A stretch of 64,000 bases of DNA from JAFAXD01 sp963833605 (GCA_963833605.1 CAWHYZ010000020.1:142611-206610), one strand, 5' to 3'. Counted from the first letter of the stretch, positions 44,890 to 55,495 are shown. The notes: generated by a model from the sequence alone, not told the origin. Made by a program: numbers and translations.

Positions 44890-47810
44890 ATGGCAATTAC
44901 GGCCAGCTTTTCCCCAAGCACCCACTTGCTGTCAGTGTTTGGCGACAGCCTCGACAACACCATCACGATGAGCCGCGACGCGGCTGGGAACCTTCTCGTC
45001 AACGGCGGCGCCGTATCCATCGTCGGCGGCCCAGCCACCGTCGCCAATACCAGCCTGGTCCAGGTGTTCGGTCAGGACGGTGATGACACGATCTCGCTCA
45101 ACGAAACCAATGGTGCACTCCCCCCCGCCGATCTGTTCGGCGGCGCGGGCAACGACGTGCTGACCGGGGGCTCGGGCGCGGATCAGCTCTTCGGCCAAGC
45201 CGGAAACGACATCCTCAACGGCAAAGGCGGTGACGACCTGCTGTTCGGCGGCGACGGCAACGACGTGCTGACCGGCGGTACCGGCAATGACCAGATGTTC
45301 GGTGACGCCGGCAATGACCGCATGATCTGGAACCCGGGCGAGGGCACCGACCTGATGGAAGGCGGCGACGGCACCGATACTGCCGAGGTCAACGGCGGCA
45401 ACGGGGCGGAAGTATTCACGATCACGGCCAACGGGACGCGGGTGCGCTTCGATCGCGTCAGCCCGGCGCCGTTCAGCCTCGACATCGGCACCACCGAGAA
45501 CCTCGTCCTCAACGCCAATGGCGGCGACGATGTCATCACCGCCGGAAACGGCCTCGCCGGCCTCATCCAGCTCACCCTCGACGGCGGTGCCGGCAACGAC
45601 ACGATCACCGGCGGCGACGGCAACGACATGCTGATCGGCGGCGATGGCGATGACCTTGTCAACGGCGGCCGCGGCAGCGACACGGCCTTGCTCGGCACCG
45701 GCAACGACACGTTCGTCTGGAACCCGGGCGACGGCAGCGACACGGTCGAGGGCCAGGCCGGCACCGACACGCTCCTGTTCAATGGCGCCAACGTCAACGA
45801 GAACATCGACATCTCGGCCAATGGCAGCCGGGTGCGCTTCTTCCGCAACGTCGCCAACATCACCATGGACCTCAACGGCGTCGAACGCATCCAGTTCAAT
45901 GCGTTGGGCGGCGCCGACAACATCACGGTCAACGATCTCACCGGCACCAACCTTGCCGGCGGTCTGGTTCAGATTGATCTCGCCGGCGTGGCGGGCTCAG
46001 GCGTGGGTGACGGCCAGGCCGACACCGTGACCGTCAATGCCACCGCCGGCAACGACACCGTCCTGGTCGGCGGGTCCAGCGGCGCGGTCAGCGTCATCGG
46101 CACCGCCGCGGCGGTGTCCCTCCTGGGGGCGGAGGCCAACGACACGCTGCTCGTCAACGGCGGTGCCGGCAACGACGTCATCAACGCGGCGGCACTCGCC
46201 GCCGGCACCATCGGGCTCACCATCGACGGTGGCAGCGGCGACGACATCTTGATCGGTAGCCAGGGTGACGACGTGCTGCAGGGCGGTGACGGCAACGACA
46301 TTGTCGTGGGCGGCCGCGGCAACGACACGGCCTTGCTGGGCGCGGGTAACGACGCCTTCTTCTGGAGCCCGGGCGAAGGCAGCGATGTGGTCGAGGGAGG
46401 GGCCGGAACCGATCGGCTCGATTTTGCTGGCGCCAACGCCAACGAGAACATCGACATCTCGGCCAACGGCAGCCGCGTGAGACTCTCCCGCGACGTCGGC
46501 AGCGTCACCATGGACCTCAACGGTATCGAGGGCGTCACCGTCCGGGCGCTGGGCGGGCAGGACACCATCACGATCAACGATCTCACCGGTACCGACCTGG
46601 CTGCCGGCTCCGTCCTGGTCGATCTCGCAAGTACCGTCGGCGGAAGCCTGGGTGACGGCCTGTTGGACACCGTGATTGTCAATGCCACCGCCGGCAACGA
46701 CGCGATCGTCGTCGCTTCGTCCAACGGCGCCATCGGCATCACCGGCAGCTCCACCGCGATCGGCATCGTGCACGCGGACGCGACCGACGCGCTGACCATC
46801 AACGGCGGCGTCGGCAACGACACGATCAACGCTTCCGGGCTCGCCGCCGGCACCGTCGGCCTCACCCTCAACGGGGGCGGCGGCAACGACCTGCTGATCG
46901 GCAGCCAGGGCGACGATCTCGTCAATGGCGGGCACGGCAACGACGTGGCGTTTCTTGGCGCGGGCGACGACACGTTCGTCTGGAACCCGGGCGACGGCAG
47001 CGACGTGGTCGAGGGCCAGGCCGGTATCGACACCCTCCTGTTCAACGGCGCCAACATCAACGAGAAAATCGACATCTCGGCCAATGGGAGCCGGGTGCGT
47101 CTCGCCCGCAACGTCGGCACCGTCACCATGGATCTCAACGGTGTCGAGGACATTCAGCTCAACGCCTTGGGCGGCGCCGACACCATCACGGTCAACGATC
47201 TCACCGGCACCAACGCCAGCAAGGTCAAGATCGACCTGGGCGCCGTGCCCGGAAGCCCTGGCGGCGACGGTCAACCGGACACGGTCATCATCAACGGCAC
47301 CAACGGCGCCGACACGATCACGCTCACCAACAACAACGGTGTGATCACCGTGTCGGGCCTGGCCACCGATGTGACGATCTCCAACTTCGATGCAACAACC
47401 GACCACATCGTCGTCAACGGCCTCGGTGGCGATGACGTGATCGCAGGCATCGGGGCTGACCGGCATGCTGACTCACCGCCAATGGCGGCGACGGCAACGA
47501 CGTGCTGATCGGCGGCTCGGGCGACGACCAGCTTTCGGCGGTGCGGGCGACGACGTGTTGATCGGCGGCGGAGGAGTAGGACGTCCTCGACGGCGGACCG
47601 GGCAACAACACCGTCATTCCAGGCGCCGCCATCCAGCCGCCTGCGATCGCGACTGGTGCCGCCAATGGCAGCGGCCCGACGGCGAATGTCGCCCTGCTCG
47701 GTCAGTTGATGGCTTCGACCTTTGTCACGGCGGGCGATGGCCACGGCGGGACGCCGGCTGCCGAGCAGCCGCAGAACCAGCCGCCGTTGCTGGCGCAGCC
47801 GCACGCCTAA
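44890..47810 (+). pseudogene. RTX calcium-binding repeat protein, frame breaks near the 3' end
   Basis: Large secreted RTX protein, ~973 residues when joined. It has no signal peptide and is full of Ca-binding nonapeptides (GGAGNDVLTGG, GGDGNDVLTGG, GGDGNDMLIGG). A ~210-residue module (WNPGDGSD, IDISANGSRVR, TMDLNGVE, ALGGADNITVNDLTGT) is repeated. The open frame ends at 47508, but family sequence continues (NGGDGNDVLIGGSGDDQL, FGGAGDDVLIGGGG, then a tail ending in QPHA) to TAA 47810 through three shifts, near 47460-47475, 47533 and 47579. That end is 18 bases before the ABC exporter start, as expected. No enzymatic domain seen; it may be an adhesin, S-layer-like or matrix protein. Confidence 0.85.
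45328..47210 (+). repeat. Internal tandem modules of the RTX gene
   Basis: The Trp codon of the WNPG/WSPG landmark occurs at 45328, 45718, 46363 and 46981. The last three start near-identical modules of 206-215 codons; the first is a shorter, diverged copy. Stretches such as the one coding ITVNDLTGT (about 45925 and 47187) are almost identical at DNA level, so the array probably grew by duplication and can recombine. Confidence 0.8.
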
Positions 47811-47828
47811 GGCCCGGGAGAAGCGTAC

Positions 47829-49970
47829 GTGAGCACCGCAATTGACCGCGCGCGACCAGTCGACCCGGGGCTCGAAGCCCTCGTGACGTTACTGCAATTC
47901 CAGGGCGTTGCGGCTGATCGAGGACAGATCAGGCATCGGCTCGGAACTGCCAAGATTGGCGCACCGGAGATGCTCCGGTGCGCCAAGGACCTCGGGCTCA
48001 AGGCGCGGGCCTACCGGACCGACTGGTCGCGGCTTGCCAGAACGCCCTTGCCGGCCATCGCGTACCTGCGGGACGGCGGGTTTCTGGTGGTCGCCAAGGC
48101 CTCCGAGGACAAGGTGTTGGTTCAATCTCCGCTGGCGCCGCGGCCGGCCTTGATGTCGCGTGCCGAGCTCAACGTAGTCTGGGATGGTCGGCTGATCCTG
48201 ATGACCCGCCGCGCCCCGATGTCGGACCTTGCGCGCCGATTCGACATCACGTGGTTTCTAGCGGCGATCCACAAATATCGACATCTCCTGAGCGAGGTGT
48301 TGGTCGCGTCGTTCTTCCTGCAGCTGTTCGCCCTGGTTTCGCCGCTATTCTTCCAGGTGGTCATCGACAAGGTGCTAGTCCATCGGTCCTTGAGCACCCT
48401 CGACGTGCTGGTTGTCGGTCTGGTGGCCATTTCGATCTTCGAGACAGTCCTGGGCATCTTGCGGACCTATCAGTTCGCCCACACCACGAACCGCATCGAC
48501 GTCGAACTGGGTGCGCGTCTGTTTCACCACCTGCTGGCATTGCCGATGGCCTACTTCCAGGCGCGTCGCGTCGGCGATTCGGTGGCGCGGGTGCGCGAAT
48601 TGGAGAATATCCGCAATTTTCTCACCAGCTCGGCCCTGACGTTGGTCATCGACCTGTTCTTCACCTTTGTGTTTCTGGCCGTGATGTTCTTCTACGCGCC
48701 GCTGCTGACCTTCATCGTGCTCGGCTCGTTCCCGTTCTACATCGCGATCTCGGCGGGGGCGGCGCCACTGTTCCGGCGGCGGCTGGACGAGAAGTTCCAG
48801 CGCGGCGCCGAGAACCAGGCCTTCCTGGTCGAAAGCGTGACCGGGATCGAGACGCTCAAGGCGATGGCGGTCGAGCCGCAGATGCAGCGCCGCTGGGAGG
48901 AGCAGCTGGCCGGTTACGTGGCCGCGAGCTTCCGGGTCCTGAGCCTCGGTAATACCGCGAGCCAGATGGTGCAGTTCGTGAGCAAGATCGTCACCGCCGG
49001 AATTCTGTACTTCGGCGCCAAGCTGGTCATCGACGGCGGCCTGTCGGTCGGCGAACTCGTGGCCTTCAACATCCTGGCTGGCCGGGTGAGCGCGCCGGTG
49101 CTGCGTCTCGCACAGATCTGGCAGGACTTTCACCAGGCGCGCCTGTCGATCTCGCGGCTGGGCGACATCCTCAACACCACCGCCGAGCCGACCTACACGG
49201 CGGCGCGTGCGCGCCTGCCCACAATCCGCGGCAACATCACCTTCGATCATGTCACGTTTCGTTATCGCATCGATGGCCAGGAAGTCCTGCGTGATGTCAG
49301 CTTCGAAGTGCCGGCCGGGCAGATGGTCGGAATCGTCGGGCCTTCCGGGTCGGGCAAGAGCACTTTCGCGAAGCTCGTCCAGCGCCTCTACGTCCCCGAG
49401 AGCGGGCGTGTTTTGGTCGACGGCATGGATCTCGCCGTGGCCGACCCGGCCTGGCTGCGCCGCCAGATCGGCGTCGTCCTGCAGGAGAACGTGCTGTTCA
49501 ACTGCTCGGTGCGCGAGAATATCGCACTCGCCGACCCGGCCATGCCGATGGAGCGCGTGATCGCGGCGGCACGCCTCGCGGGCGCGCATGAATTCATCCT
49601 CGAACTCCCCGAAGGCTACGACACGATCGTCGGCGAGCGCGGCTCCAGCCTTTCCGGTGGGCAGCGCCAGCGCATCGCCATCGCCCGCGCGCTCATCACC
49701 GACCCGCGCATTCTGATCTTCGATGAGGCGACAAGCGCGCTCGACTATGAGAGCGAGCGCATCATTCAGCAAAATATGAAAGACATCGCCAAGGGGCGGA
49801 CCGTTCTGATCATCGCGCATCGACTCTCGACCGTGCGGGCGACGGATCGCCTCGTCACGCTCGAGCGCGGCTGTCTGGTCGAAGACGGAACCCATGACGC
49901 ACTGATCAAGACTGGCGGCCGCTATGCGTCGTTGCATCGGTTGCAGGGAGGCATTCATGAAGTCGGCTAG
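47829..49970 (+). CDS. Type I secretion system ABC transporter/permease (HlyB-like)
   Basis: 713-residue exporter. The N-terminal C39-like domain (LVTLLQFQGVAADRGQIRHR) lacks the catalytic Cys, as in HlyB-type transporters that bind but do not cleave RTX substrates. A six-helix membrane domain is followed by an ATPase with Walker A (GIVGPSGSGKSTFAKLVQRL), signature (LSGGQRQRIAIARAL), Walker B (ILIFDEATSALD) and H-loop (LIIAHRLSTV). The start is GTG 47829 with GGGAG 8-9 bases upstream. It is the obvious exporter of the RTX protein encoded just before it. No TolC-like outer membrane gene is in the window. Confidence 0.94.
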   Translation: MSTAIDRARPVDPGLEALVTLLQFQGVAADRGQIRHRLGTAKIGAPEMLRCAKDLGLKARAYRTDWSRLARTPLPAIAYLRDGGFLVVAKASEDKVLVQSPLAPRPALMSRAELNVVWDGRLILMTRRAPMSDLARRFDITWFLAAIHKYRHLLSEVLVASFFLQLFALVSPLFFQVVIDKVLVHRSLSTLDVLVVGLVAISIFETVLGILRTYQFAHTTNRIDVELGARLFHHLLALPMAYFQARRVGDSVARVRELENIRNFLTSSALTLVIDLFFTFVFLAVMFFYAPLLTFIVLGSFPFYIAISAGAAPLFRRRLDEKFQRGAENQAFLVESVTGIETLKAMAVEPQMQRRWEEQLAGYVAASFRVLSLGNTASQMVQFVSKIVTAGILYFGAKLVIDGGLSVGELVAFNILAGRVSAPVLRLAQIWQDFHQARLSISRLGDILNTTAEPTYTAARARLPTIRGNITFDHVTFRYRIDGQEVLRDVSFEVPAGQMVGIVGPSGSGKSTFAKLVQRLYVPESGRVLVDGMDLAVADPAWLRRQIGVVLQENVLFNCSVRENIALADPAMPMERVIAAARLAGAHEFILELPEGYDTIVGERGSSLSGGQRQRIAIARALITDPRILIFDEATSALDYESERIIQQNMKDIAKGRTVLIIAHRLSTVRATDRLVTLERGCLVEDGTHDALIKTGGRYASLHRLQGGIHEVG

Positions 49971-51413
49971 TTCCGTCGTACTCGCCAAACCCACGCGGCG
50001 CGTCAACCGGTTTGGGCGCGCGCGCGGCAGGCGCCGCGAGGAGCTGGCATTCCTGCCGGCCGCGCTCGAAATCGTCGAAACGCCGCCGTCGCCGATTGGC
50101 CGTGCGATCGGCGTCAGTCTCATTTTGCTGTTCTGCGCCGCCCTGGCTTGGGCCTGGTGGGGGAGGATCGACATCGTCGCGTCGGCGAGCGGAAAAATCG
50201 TGCCGAGCGGACGCACCAAGGTCATCCAGCCGTTCGAGACCGGTGTGGTGCGCTACGATTCGCGTGGAGGACGGACAGGCCGTGAAGGCCGGCGACGTGT
50301 TGATCGAGCTCGATCCGACCGTAAACGCCGCGGAACGAGATCACCTGCGCAATGACCTCCTCGCGGAGCAACTCAATATCGCGCGGCTGCGCGCGGCGCT
50401 CGCCGGCGGGGAGGATCCCGTGGCCGACTTCACGCCGCCCGCCGGGGCGGACGCGGCACTGATCAACACCCAGCGCCAGCTTTTGCTGCACCAGGTGACG
50501 GAGCATCGCGCCAAGATTGCCGCAATCGCCCGTCAGGAGGCGCAGAAGGAGGCCGAGCAGGCCTCGACCGCGGCCACCATCCATAAGCTCGAGACCATGA
50601 TTCCGGTCGTCCAGCAGCGCGTCGACATCCGCAAGACGCTCATGGACAGGGAGCTGGGCTCGAAGCTCACCTATTTCGAAACTCTCCAGCTGCTGGTCGA
50701 GCAACAAGAGGATCTCAGCGTTCAGAGGAGCCATCTGCACGAGGCCGAGGCGGCGGTGGCGGCAATTCACGAGACGCGCGGCCAGGCAGTGGCCGAATAT
50801 CGCCATGCGCTCTCCGAAGAGCTCGCCAAAGCCGAGCAGAAGGCAAACGGGCTCGCTCAGGACCTGATCAAGGCCGAGCAGAGGACAAAACTCCAGCTGC
50901 TCACCGCTCCCGTAGATGGTGTGGTGCAGCAGCTCGCGGTTCACACGGTCGGTGGCGTTGTCACGCCTGCGCAGGCCCTGCTGGTGGTAGTGCCAAGCGA
51001 CAGCCGGCTTGAAATCGAGGCTATGGTGTCGAACCGCGACATCGGCTTTGTCCACCCTGGACAAGACGCCGAGATCAAGGTCGACACCTTCAATTTCACC
51101 CGCTACGGCCTCCTGCACGGCCAGGTGCTCAGCATCTCGCAGGACGCCGTCATCCGCGACCGACAGCAAGACCGCTCCAGCGAGCGGGGGCTGGGCACGC
51201 CGAACGACACCAGCGAGCCGAAAGGCCAGGAGCTGAACTACGCCGCGAGCATTTCCCTCGACCGCGCGCAGATGCAGATCGACGACCGGATAGTCAACCT
51301 TTCACCCGGCATGGCGGTGACGGTGGAGATCAAGACCGGATCGCGCCATGATCCTGAGCTATCTCTTGTCGCCGCTGCTGCGCTATCGGCAGGAAACCTT
51401 GCGCGAGCGGTGA
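49957..51413 (+). pseudogene. HlyD-family membrane fusion protein, frame broken twice
   Basis: Periplasmic adaptor of the type I exporter, ~483 residues when joined. ATG 49957 (GGGAGG 5 bases upstream) overlaps the ABC gene end by 14 bases. It has one N-terminal helix (AIGVSLILLFCAALAWAWWG), a lipoyl half (ASASGKIVPSGRTKVIQPFE), long coiled coils, the second lipoyl half (LTAPVDGVVQQLAVHTVGGV) and a beta-barrel region. One extra base near 50254 breaks GVVR/IRVEDGQAVKAGD. A second extra base near 51346 separates EIKTGSR from the classical HlyD end LSYLLSPLLRYRQETLRER, which stops at 51413. Both repairs give exact family sequence, so errors are likely. Confidence 0.87.
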
Positions 51414-51427
51414 CAGCGGCTTTTGCT

Positions 51428-51763
51428 TCACCGGGCTGCCAGTAGCACCGCTCCGAACAGGATCACCAGCGCAAGGAGGGAGAGCCCTGCTGCCGGCCAT
51501 TGCCGGAGCGTGCCATCGACCCGCTCGATCATTCCGGCGATGGGAAGGGCCATGCGTCGGGCGGGCGCTGCCATCGTGAGAAGCACGTTCCGACCGGCCG
51601 CGCGCGTCAAACCGGGCCCCCAGCGGCCAAGCAAGATCGCCAATACGGCACCGGCTAGAATCGGCGAAAGCGACGTCGAGAGGGCCGTGAAAGTGAGCAA
51701 GTTCGACGGCATGCCGCGCGGCAACGGGAGATCGGCCCCCCAATCAACAAGCCCGAGCAACAA
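51428..51763 (-). pseudogene. C-terminal fragment of a polytopic membrane protein (antiporter-like)
   Basis: 111 residues with two or three hydrophobic segments (LSTSLSPILAGAVLAILLG and AAGLSLLALVILFGAVLL) and a basic connecting part ending IERVDGTLRQWP. This end weakly resembles the C termini of Mrp/NuoM-type proton-antiporter subunits. It starts in a different frame inside the end of the AI-2E-like gene and has no proper start, so I read it as a fragment. It converges with hlyD, 14 bases apart. Confidence 0.4.
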
Positions 51764-52353
51764 TGCGCAGCTATCAAAGCCGCAATGTGTGACGGTCGCC
51801 GATCGGGCTCATTGACGGCCATGGCATCGAGTTTCTCGGCGAAGTGCGGAACCTCAAGCAGGCCGAGCATCGTGAAGATCAATAACAGCAGGCTAAATCC
51901 GATAAGATAATTTGCTCGGGCCGCGACGCCGTTGAAGAACCCGATCAGCCACCCGACGTCAAGTCGCTCAACAATGATTCCGGTCACGAATATGCCATGG
52001 CCGTCGAGCCAGGCGGTCACATGTTGATACAGCCGTTGAAATCGCGCCACATTGGCCAGCAACCAGTGCCCGACCTGGCCGACGCCCCATACGACCAGGA
52101 AACCGACGATGCTGACCACCACAATCGTCAAGGCGAGCGTAACGATCATTGCAAGGAGTGTTGGAACCCTGGCCTGAAGTTTCTTTTGCACGGGCCAGAC
52201 AAGGGCGATTGTGAACAGCGCAAAAGCGACAGGCTCAAACACCGGGCGAGCCAGGTAGAGCCCTGCTGCACCGAAGCCTGCAATGAAGATCGCGATAATC
52301 TTGTGTCCGCCTGTACTCTCGCCGATAAGTCTGTCCCCGAGCGAACCCATCAC
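51655..52353 (-). pseudogene. AI-2E-family transporter, C-terminally truncated
   Basis: The first ~175 residues are typical of the AI-2E/TqsA/PerM family: two N-terminal helices (IIAIFIAGFGAAGLYLA, PVAFALFTIALVWPVQ), a third (LTIVVVSIVGFLVVWGVG), an amphipathic middle and a helix FSLLLLIFTMLGLLEVPHF. After about 51825 family sequence stops. The C-terminal helices expected in a ~350-residue member are replaced by unrelated sequence, suggesting a deletion that joined two genes. The start overlaps the methyltransferase stop by 4 bases. Confidence 0.7.
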
Positions 52354-53246
52354 TCCGATCCCTCTTCACAGCAGGATAGGGTGGTGCAGTCCGTCGACCA
52401 CAAGCCTGAGCGGCCGGCCGGCGCTACAAAAAAATCGGTGTGACCGACACGAATGGACGATTGCCCGGCGGTAACGGCATTTCGCCGGCGGGTCAGCCAT
52501 GCAACTGTATCGGCGAGCGAAAGAGCATTGATATCCAGCACCGCACGTGCCCAGATCGCCAACATCTCTATTTGAATCTCGCGATCAGCAGGCCCGATGA
52601 GCCAGTCGGAAGTCCCTTGAACCGCGGAGTAATCCAACGCCTCGAATTGCCTGATTGCGGAAACTGCGGCGAGCGGCCCGAGCGCAGGCCCAAAACCCTT
52701 GTCGGTGCGTTGATGCGTATTAACGGCGGAGATCACTGCATCGTCGAGGTCGTCGACGGGATCGAGTACGATGCGTCCATCGTAGCTGAGCGCCGCATAG
52801 ACCGGGATGGATCGGGCAGCGAGCCGGCGTGCCAAGCGTTCGAGCCAAGCCTCCGAGACGAGGTCGAGCAACGCGGAGGTGGTGATGAGGTCGACCGGGC
52901 GATCCAACACCGCTTCTAGGTCGCGATTGAGATCAAGTGCACTCGCCGCGCCCGTGACGCCGGCGGCCTGTACCGACGCGCTTGCGCGCGCCAGCAGGCC
53001 TACATCGTTGTCGACGAGTTGCCAGATCTGATGAGCCGGAAGGCGCGGCGCCAGTGCGCGCAACGTCGAGCCGGTTCCTGAGGCGAGATCGACAATACGC
53101 TTCGAAGAAGCGCCATTGAGCGAACCGACAACCGCGTTGAGAACCACGGGATTGCGCGCGCGCACGTCATAGGGCTCGCGCATGGTGAGCCAGTCTGCCG
53201 AAAAGGAGGCGATACACTCCTTCCGTGTGTGGGAGAGTATTTTCAC
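52350..53246 (-). CDS. Class I SAM-dependent methyltransferase
   Basis: 298 residues from GTG 53246, which follows a GGGGG run. Rossmann motif I is VDLASGTGSTLRALAPRLP, with further landmarks WQLVDNDVGLL (motif II) and DLITTSALLDLVSE (motif IV/V region). The substrate is unknown; the length and layout resemble small-molecule methyltransferases. The frame is open to 53384 but the extra residues are low in conservation. It overlaps the AI-2E gene start and is on the same strand as the racemase-like gene upstream (65-base gap). Confidence 0.82.
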   Translation of the reverse strand: MKILSHTRKECIASFSADWLTMREPYDVRARNPVVLNAVVGSLNGASSKRIVDLASGTGSTLRALAPRLPAHQIWQLVDNDVGLLARASASVQAAGVTGAASALDLNRDLEAVLDRPVDLITTSALLDLVSEAWLERLARRLAARSIPVYAALSYDGRIVLDPVDDLDDAVISAVNTHQRTDKGFGPALGPLAAVSAIRQFEALDYSAVQGTSDWLIGPADREIQIEMLAIWARAVLDINALSLADTVAWLTRRRNAVTAGQSSIRVGHTDFFVAPAGRSGLWSTDCTTLSCCEEGSE

Positions 53247-53311
53247 GAGGCCCCCTTTCGGATCGAAAATGCGTCTAGCGGATCCCTGGCGGTTTGCGCC
53301 GCTGTCAGGGT

Positions 53312-54097
53312 TCAAAACTCCTCGAGCAGGCGCCCTAGTCCAGCGATCTTGTCCATGATCTTGTTCTGGCGCAGTGCGTGCCAATAGGTCGCCGTATTGA
53401 TGGCGATCACTGGTTTGCCGAGCCAGAGCTCGGCGGCGGCCGCAAGTCGCACCATGCTGAGATTGGTGCCGACCTGGACGATCGCATCCACATCGTGGCC
53501 GTTGCCATCGAGAAGGATCAACTGTTTACGCAGCACGTCCGTTGTCACTTCGGCGATGGCCGTCCAGCTCTTGCATTGCAGGTACACGTCGCGGACGACC
53601 TCGAACCCTGAGTCCGTGAAGTAGCGCCTGACCTGCTCGTTTGCGACCGGATAGTAAGGCGAAAGGATCGCGATCCGCTTGATGTTGCCATAGGTCTTCA
53701 GCGCCGCTGTGCAGGAATGCGACCCGATGCTGACGCCGACGCCGGATGCGGATTCAACCTTGGCTTGGAATGCATCGGCCCCTTTCGACCCGCCGTAAAA
53801 CGTGACTGCGGACATCCCCATAACGAGATAGTCGGGCGCGCATGTCATGACGCTACGCACGGCGTCGAGCGTGTTCTCGCCGATCAGCTGCGTGCCGGCC
53901 ATGAACGTCTCGTTGCTCACGGCTTGGGCGTTCGGGGTAAAAATGCGGCTATAATGGTTGGTCACGCCGACCGGGCGCATCATGTCGAAGTCGGGCTGGA
54001 CGATCGTGTTGGTCGAGGGTCCCAGCACCCCGAACTTGCACCGCCAACCGAGAACGTCTCTCATGGCCAAGCCGCCGCTATATGATTGCAGGGTCAT
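53312..54097 (-). CDS. Maleate isomerase/arylmalonate decarboxylase-like (Asp/Glu racemase superfamily) protein
   Basis: 261-residue member of the Asp/Glu/hydantoin racemase superfamily. Landmarks are FGVLGPSTNTIVQPDFDMM, YLVMGMSAVTFYGGSKGA, RIAILSPYYPVANEQV and LGKPVIAINTATYWHALRQ. The first catalytic-Cys position of maleate isomerase is not Cys (MGMSA), and the second region reads VQVGTNLSM, with Ser where relatives I know have Cys. Activity may therefore differ (decarboxylase-like) or be lost. Start 54097 or 54064. It is divergent from the flavin monooxygenase gene by 38 bases; the pair suggests aromatic or dicarboxylic acid catabolism, by inference. Confidence 0.78.
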   Translation of the reverse strand: MTLQSYSGGLAMRDVLGWRCKFGVLGPSTNTIVQPDFDMMRPVGVTNHYSRIFTPNAQAVSNETFMAGTQLIGENTLDAVRSVMTCAPDYLVMGMSAVTFYGGSKGADAFQAKVESASGVGVSIGSHSCTAALKTYGNIKRIAILSPYYPVANEQVRRYFTDSGFEVVRDVYLQCKSWTAIAEVTTDVLRKQLILLDGNGHDVDAIVQVGTNLSMVRLAAAAELWLGKPVIAINTATYWHALRQNKIMDKIAGLGRLLEEF

Positions 54098-54135
54098 CTT
54101 GCTATGTCTCGACGGCCCCTGAAAGGGCCTCTTTG

Positions 54136-55335
54136 ATGTCAAGCCAAACTGATCGCATCATTGTCGTTGGGGCCGGACCCGTTGGTCTGACCGCCGCCCT
54201 CGCGCTCAGCCGGCGCGGAATTCCGACGGTACTTCTCACCGCTGAGACAGAACCGGCGATGGAGCTACGGGGCTCCACATTCCATCCGCCGACGCTCGAC
54301 CTTTTGGACGAGTTTGCCGTTGTGCCGCGGATGCTCGAGGCCGGGCTGAAAGCGCCGACGTGGCAATTTCGCGATCGGGAGACCGGGCCGGTTGCAACCT
54401 TCGACCTGTCGCTGCTGGCGGGCGATACCAATCATCCTTATCGCGTGCAGTGCGAGCAATGGAAGCTCATGCGCTTTCTCGAAGCTGAGCTGGGCGCGCT
54501 GCCGGGAGCCGACCTGCGCTTCGGCCATGAGGTCACCGACGTGCGGCAGGGCGACGACACCGTGACCGTAACGGCGCGCACCGCATCCGGTCCGGTATCG
54601 GTCTCCGGCCGCTATGTCATTGCCGCCGACGGTGCCCGCAGCGCAGTGAGGCGTTCGCTCGGAATCGAGTTCGAAGGCTTCACCTATCCTGAACTGTTTC
54701 TCATCGCCTCGACCGACTTTCGGTTCGAGCGCACTCTCACTGACATCGCCTATGTGAACTACATTGCCGATCCACTCGAATGGCTGGTGCTGCTGCGCGT
54801 GCCCGAGCTCTGGCGTGTTTTGGTGCCGGCGCCGGAAAATTCCGACCGCGAAAAGTTGCTCTCCGACGCCTTTTTGCAGGATGTTCTGCAGCGCGTGGTG
54901 TCACGGTCGGTGCCGTACCGGATCGCACACCGTTCGATCTATCATGTGCATCAGCGGGTGGCGAAGAGTTTCCGGCACGGCCGCGTCGTGCTCGCAGGTG
55001 ATGCTGCGCACATCAACAATCCGCTCGGCGGCATGGGCATGAATGGCGGCATTCAGGACGCGTTCAATCTGGCAGACAAGTTCAAGGCGATCTGGTCGGG
55101 CAGCGATGACCGGTTGCTCGACCGCTATGACCGGCAGCGGCGAACAGTGGCAGTCGAAGCCGTACAGCAGCAGACCCACCGCAACCAGCAAATCATCAGC
55201 GAGCGCAATCCGCAGACGCGCAAAAGCTCGCTCGATATGTTGCGGCGCACGGCGTCAGACAAGGCATCGGCGCGCGAATACCTGCTGATGTCCTCGATGA
55301 TCGCGAGCATGCGCCGGGCGGCCGAGATCGACTAA
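54136..55335 (+). CDS. FAD-dependent monooxygenase (PHBH/UbiH class A type)
   Basis: 399 residues from ATG 54136. The FAD-binding motifs of class A flavoprotein hydroxylases are all seen: GxGxxG in IIVVGAGPVGLTAALAL, the DG motif in VIAADGARSAVRR, and the GD motif in RVVLAGDAAHINNPLGGMGM. The middle holds the substrate-binding sheet. Such enzymes hydroxylate aromatic or quinone-like compounds with NAD(P)H and O2; the substrate is not evident. An in-frame ATG at 54082 would overlap the divergent gene and is less likely. Confidence 0.9.
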   Translation: MSSQTDRIIVVGAGPVGLTAALALSRRGIPTVLLTAETEPAMELRGSTFHPPTLDLLDEFAVVPRMLEAGLKAPTWQFRDRETGPVATFDLSLLAGDTNHPYRVQCEQWKLMRFLEAELGALPGADLRFGHEVTDVRQGDDTVTVTARTASGPVSVSGRYVIAADGARSAVRRSLGIEFEGFTYPELFLIASTDFRFERTLTDIAYVNYIADPLEWLVLLRVPELWRVLVPAPENSDREKLLSDAFLQDVLQRVVSRSVPYRIAHRSIYHVHQRVAKSFRHGRVVLAGDAAHINNPLGGMGMNGGIQDAFNLADKFKAIWSGSDDRLLDRYDRQRRTVAVEAVQQQTHRNQQIISERNPQTRKSSLDMLRRTASDKASAREYLLMSSMIASMRRAAEID

Positions 55336-55495
55336 ATTAGGCAACTACTCATTCCGCTATGCGGCGCTTACGGACGCAAGTCAGACATTCCGGCAGTTCT
55401 CAGATGTGGCATTGAACGAAACCGCTCGCGCGGTAGAGCGCTGCGCGCAAGGTGGGGCCTGGGACTGAGGGTCCACGGTAACGGGGCTGGCCGTC

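Noticed and set aside
45183..47466. Long open frames on the minus strand opposite the RTX gene
   Set aside because: They arise from the strong codon periodicity of the repetitive GC-rich RTX gene; their products are Ser/Pro/Asp repeats that mirror the RTX modules and have no family or start signals.
48375..50225. 616-codon minus-strand frame opposite the ABC exporter
   Set aside because: Antisense to a well-defined exporter with all motifs; product is of shadow composition (Arg/His/Gln-rich).
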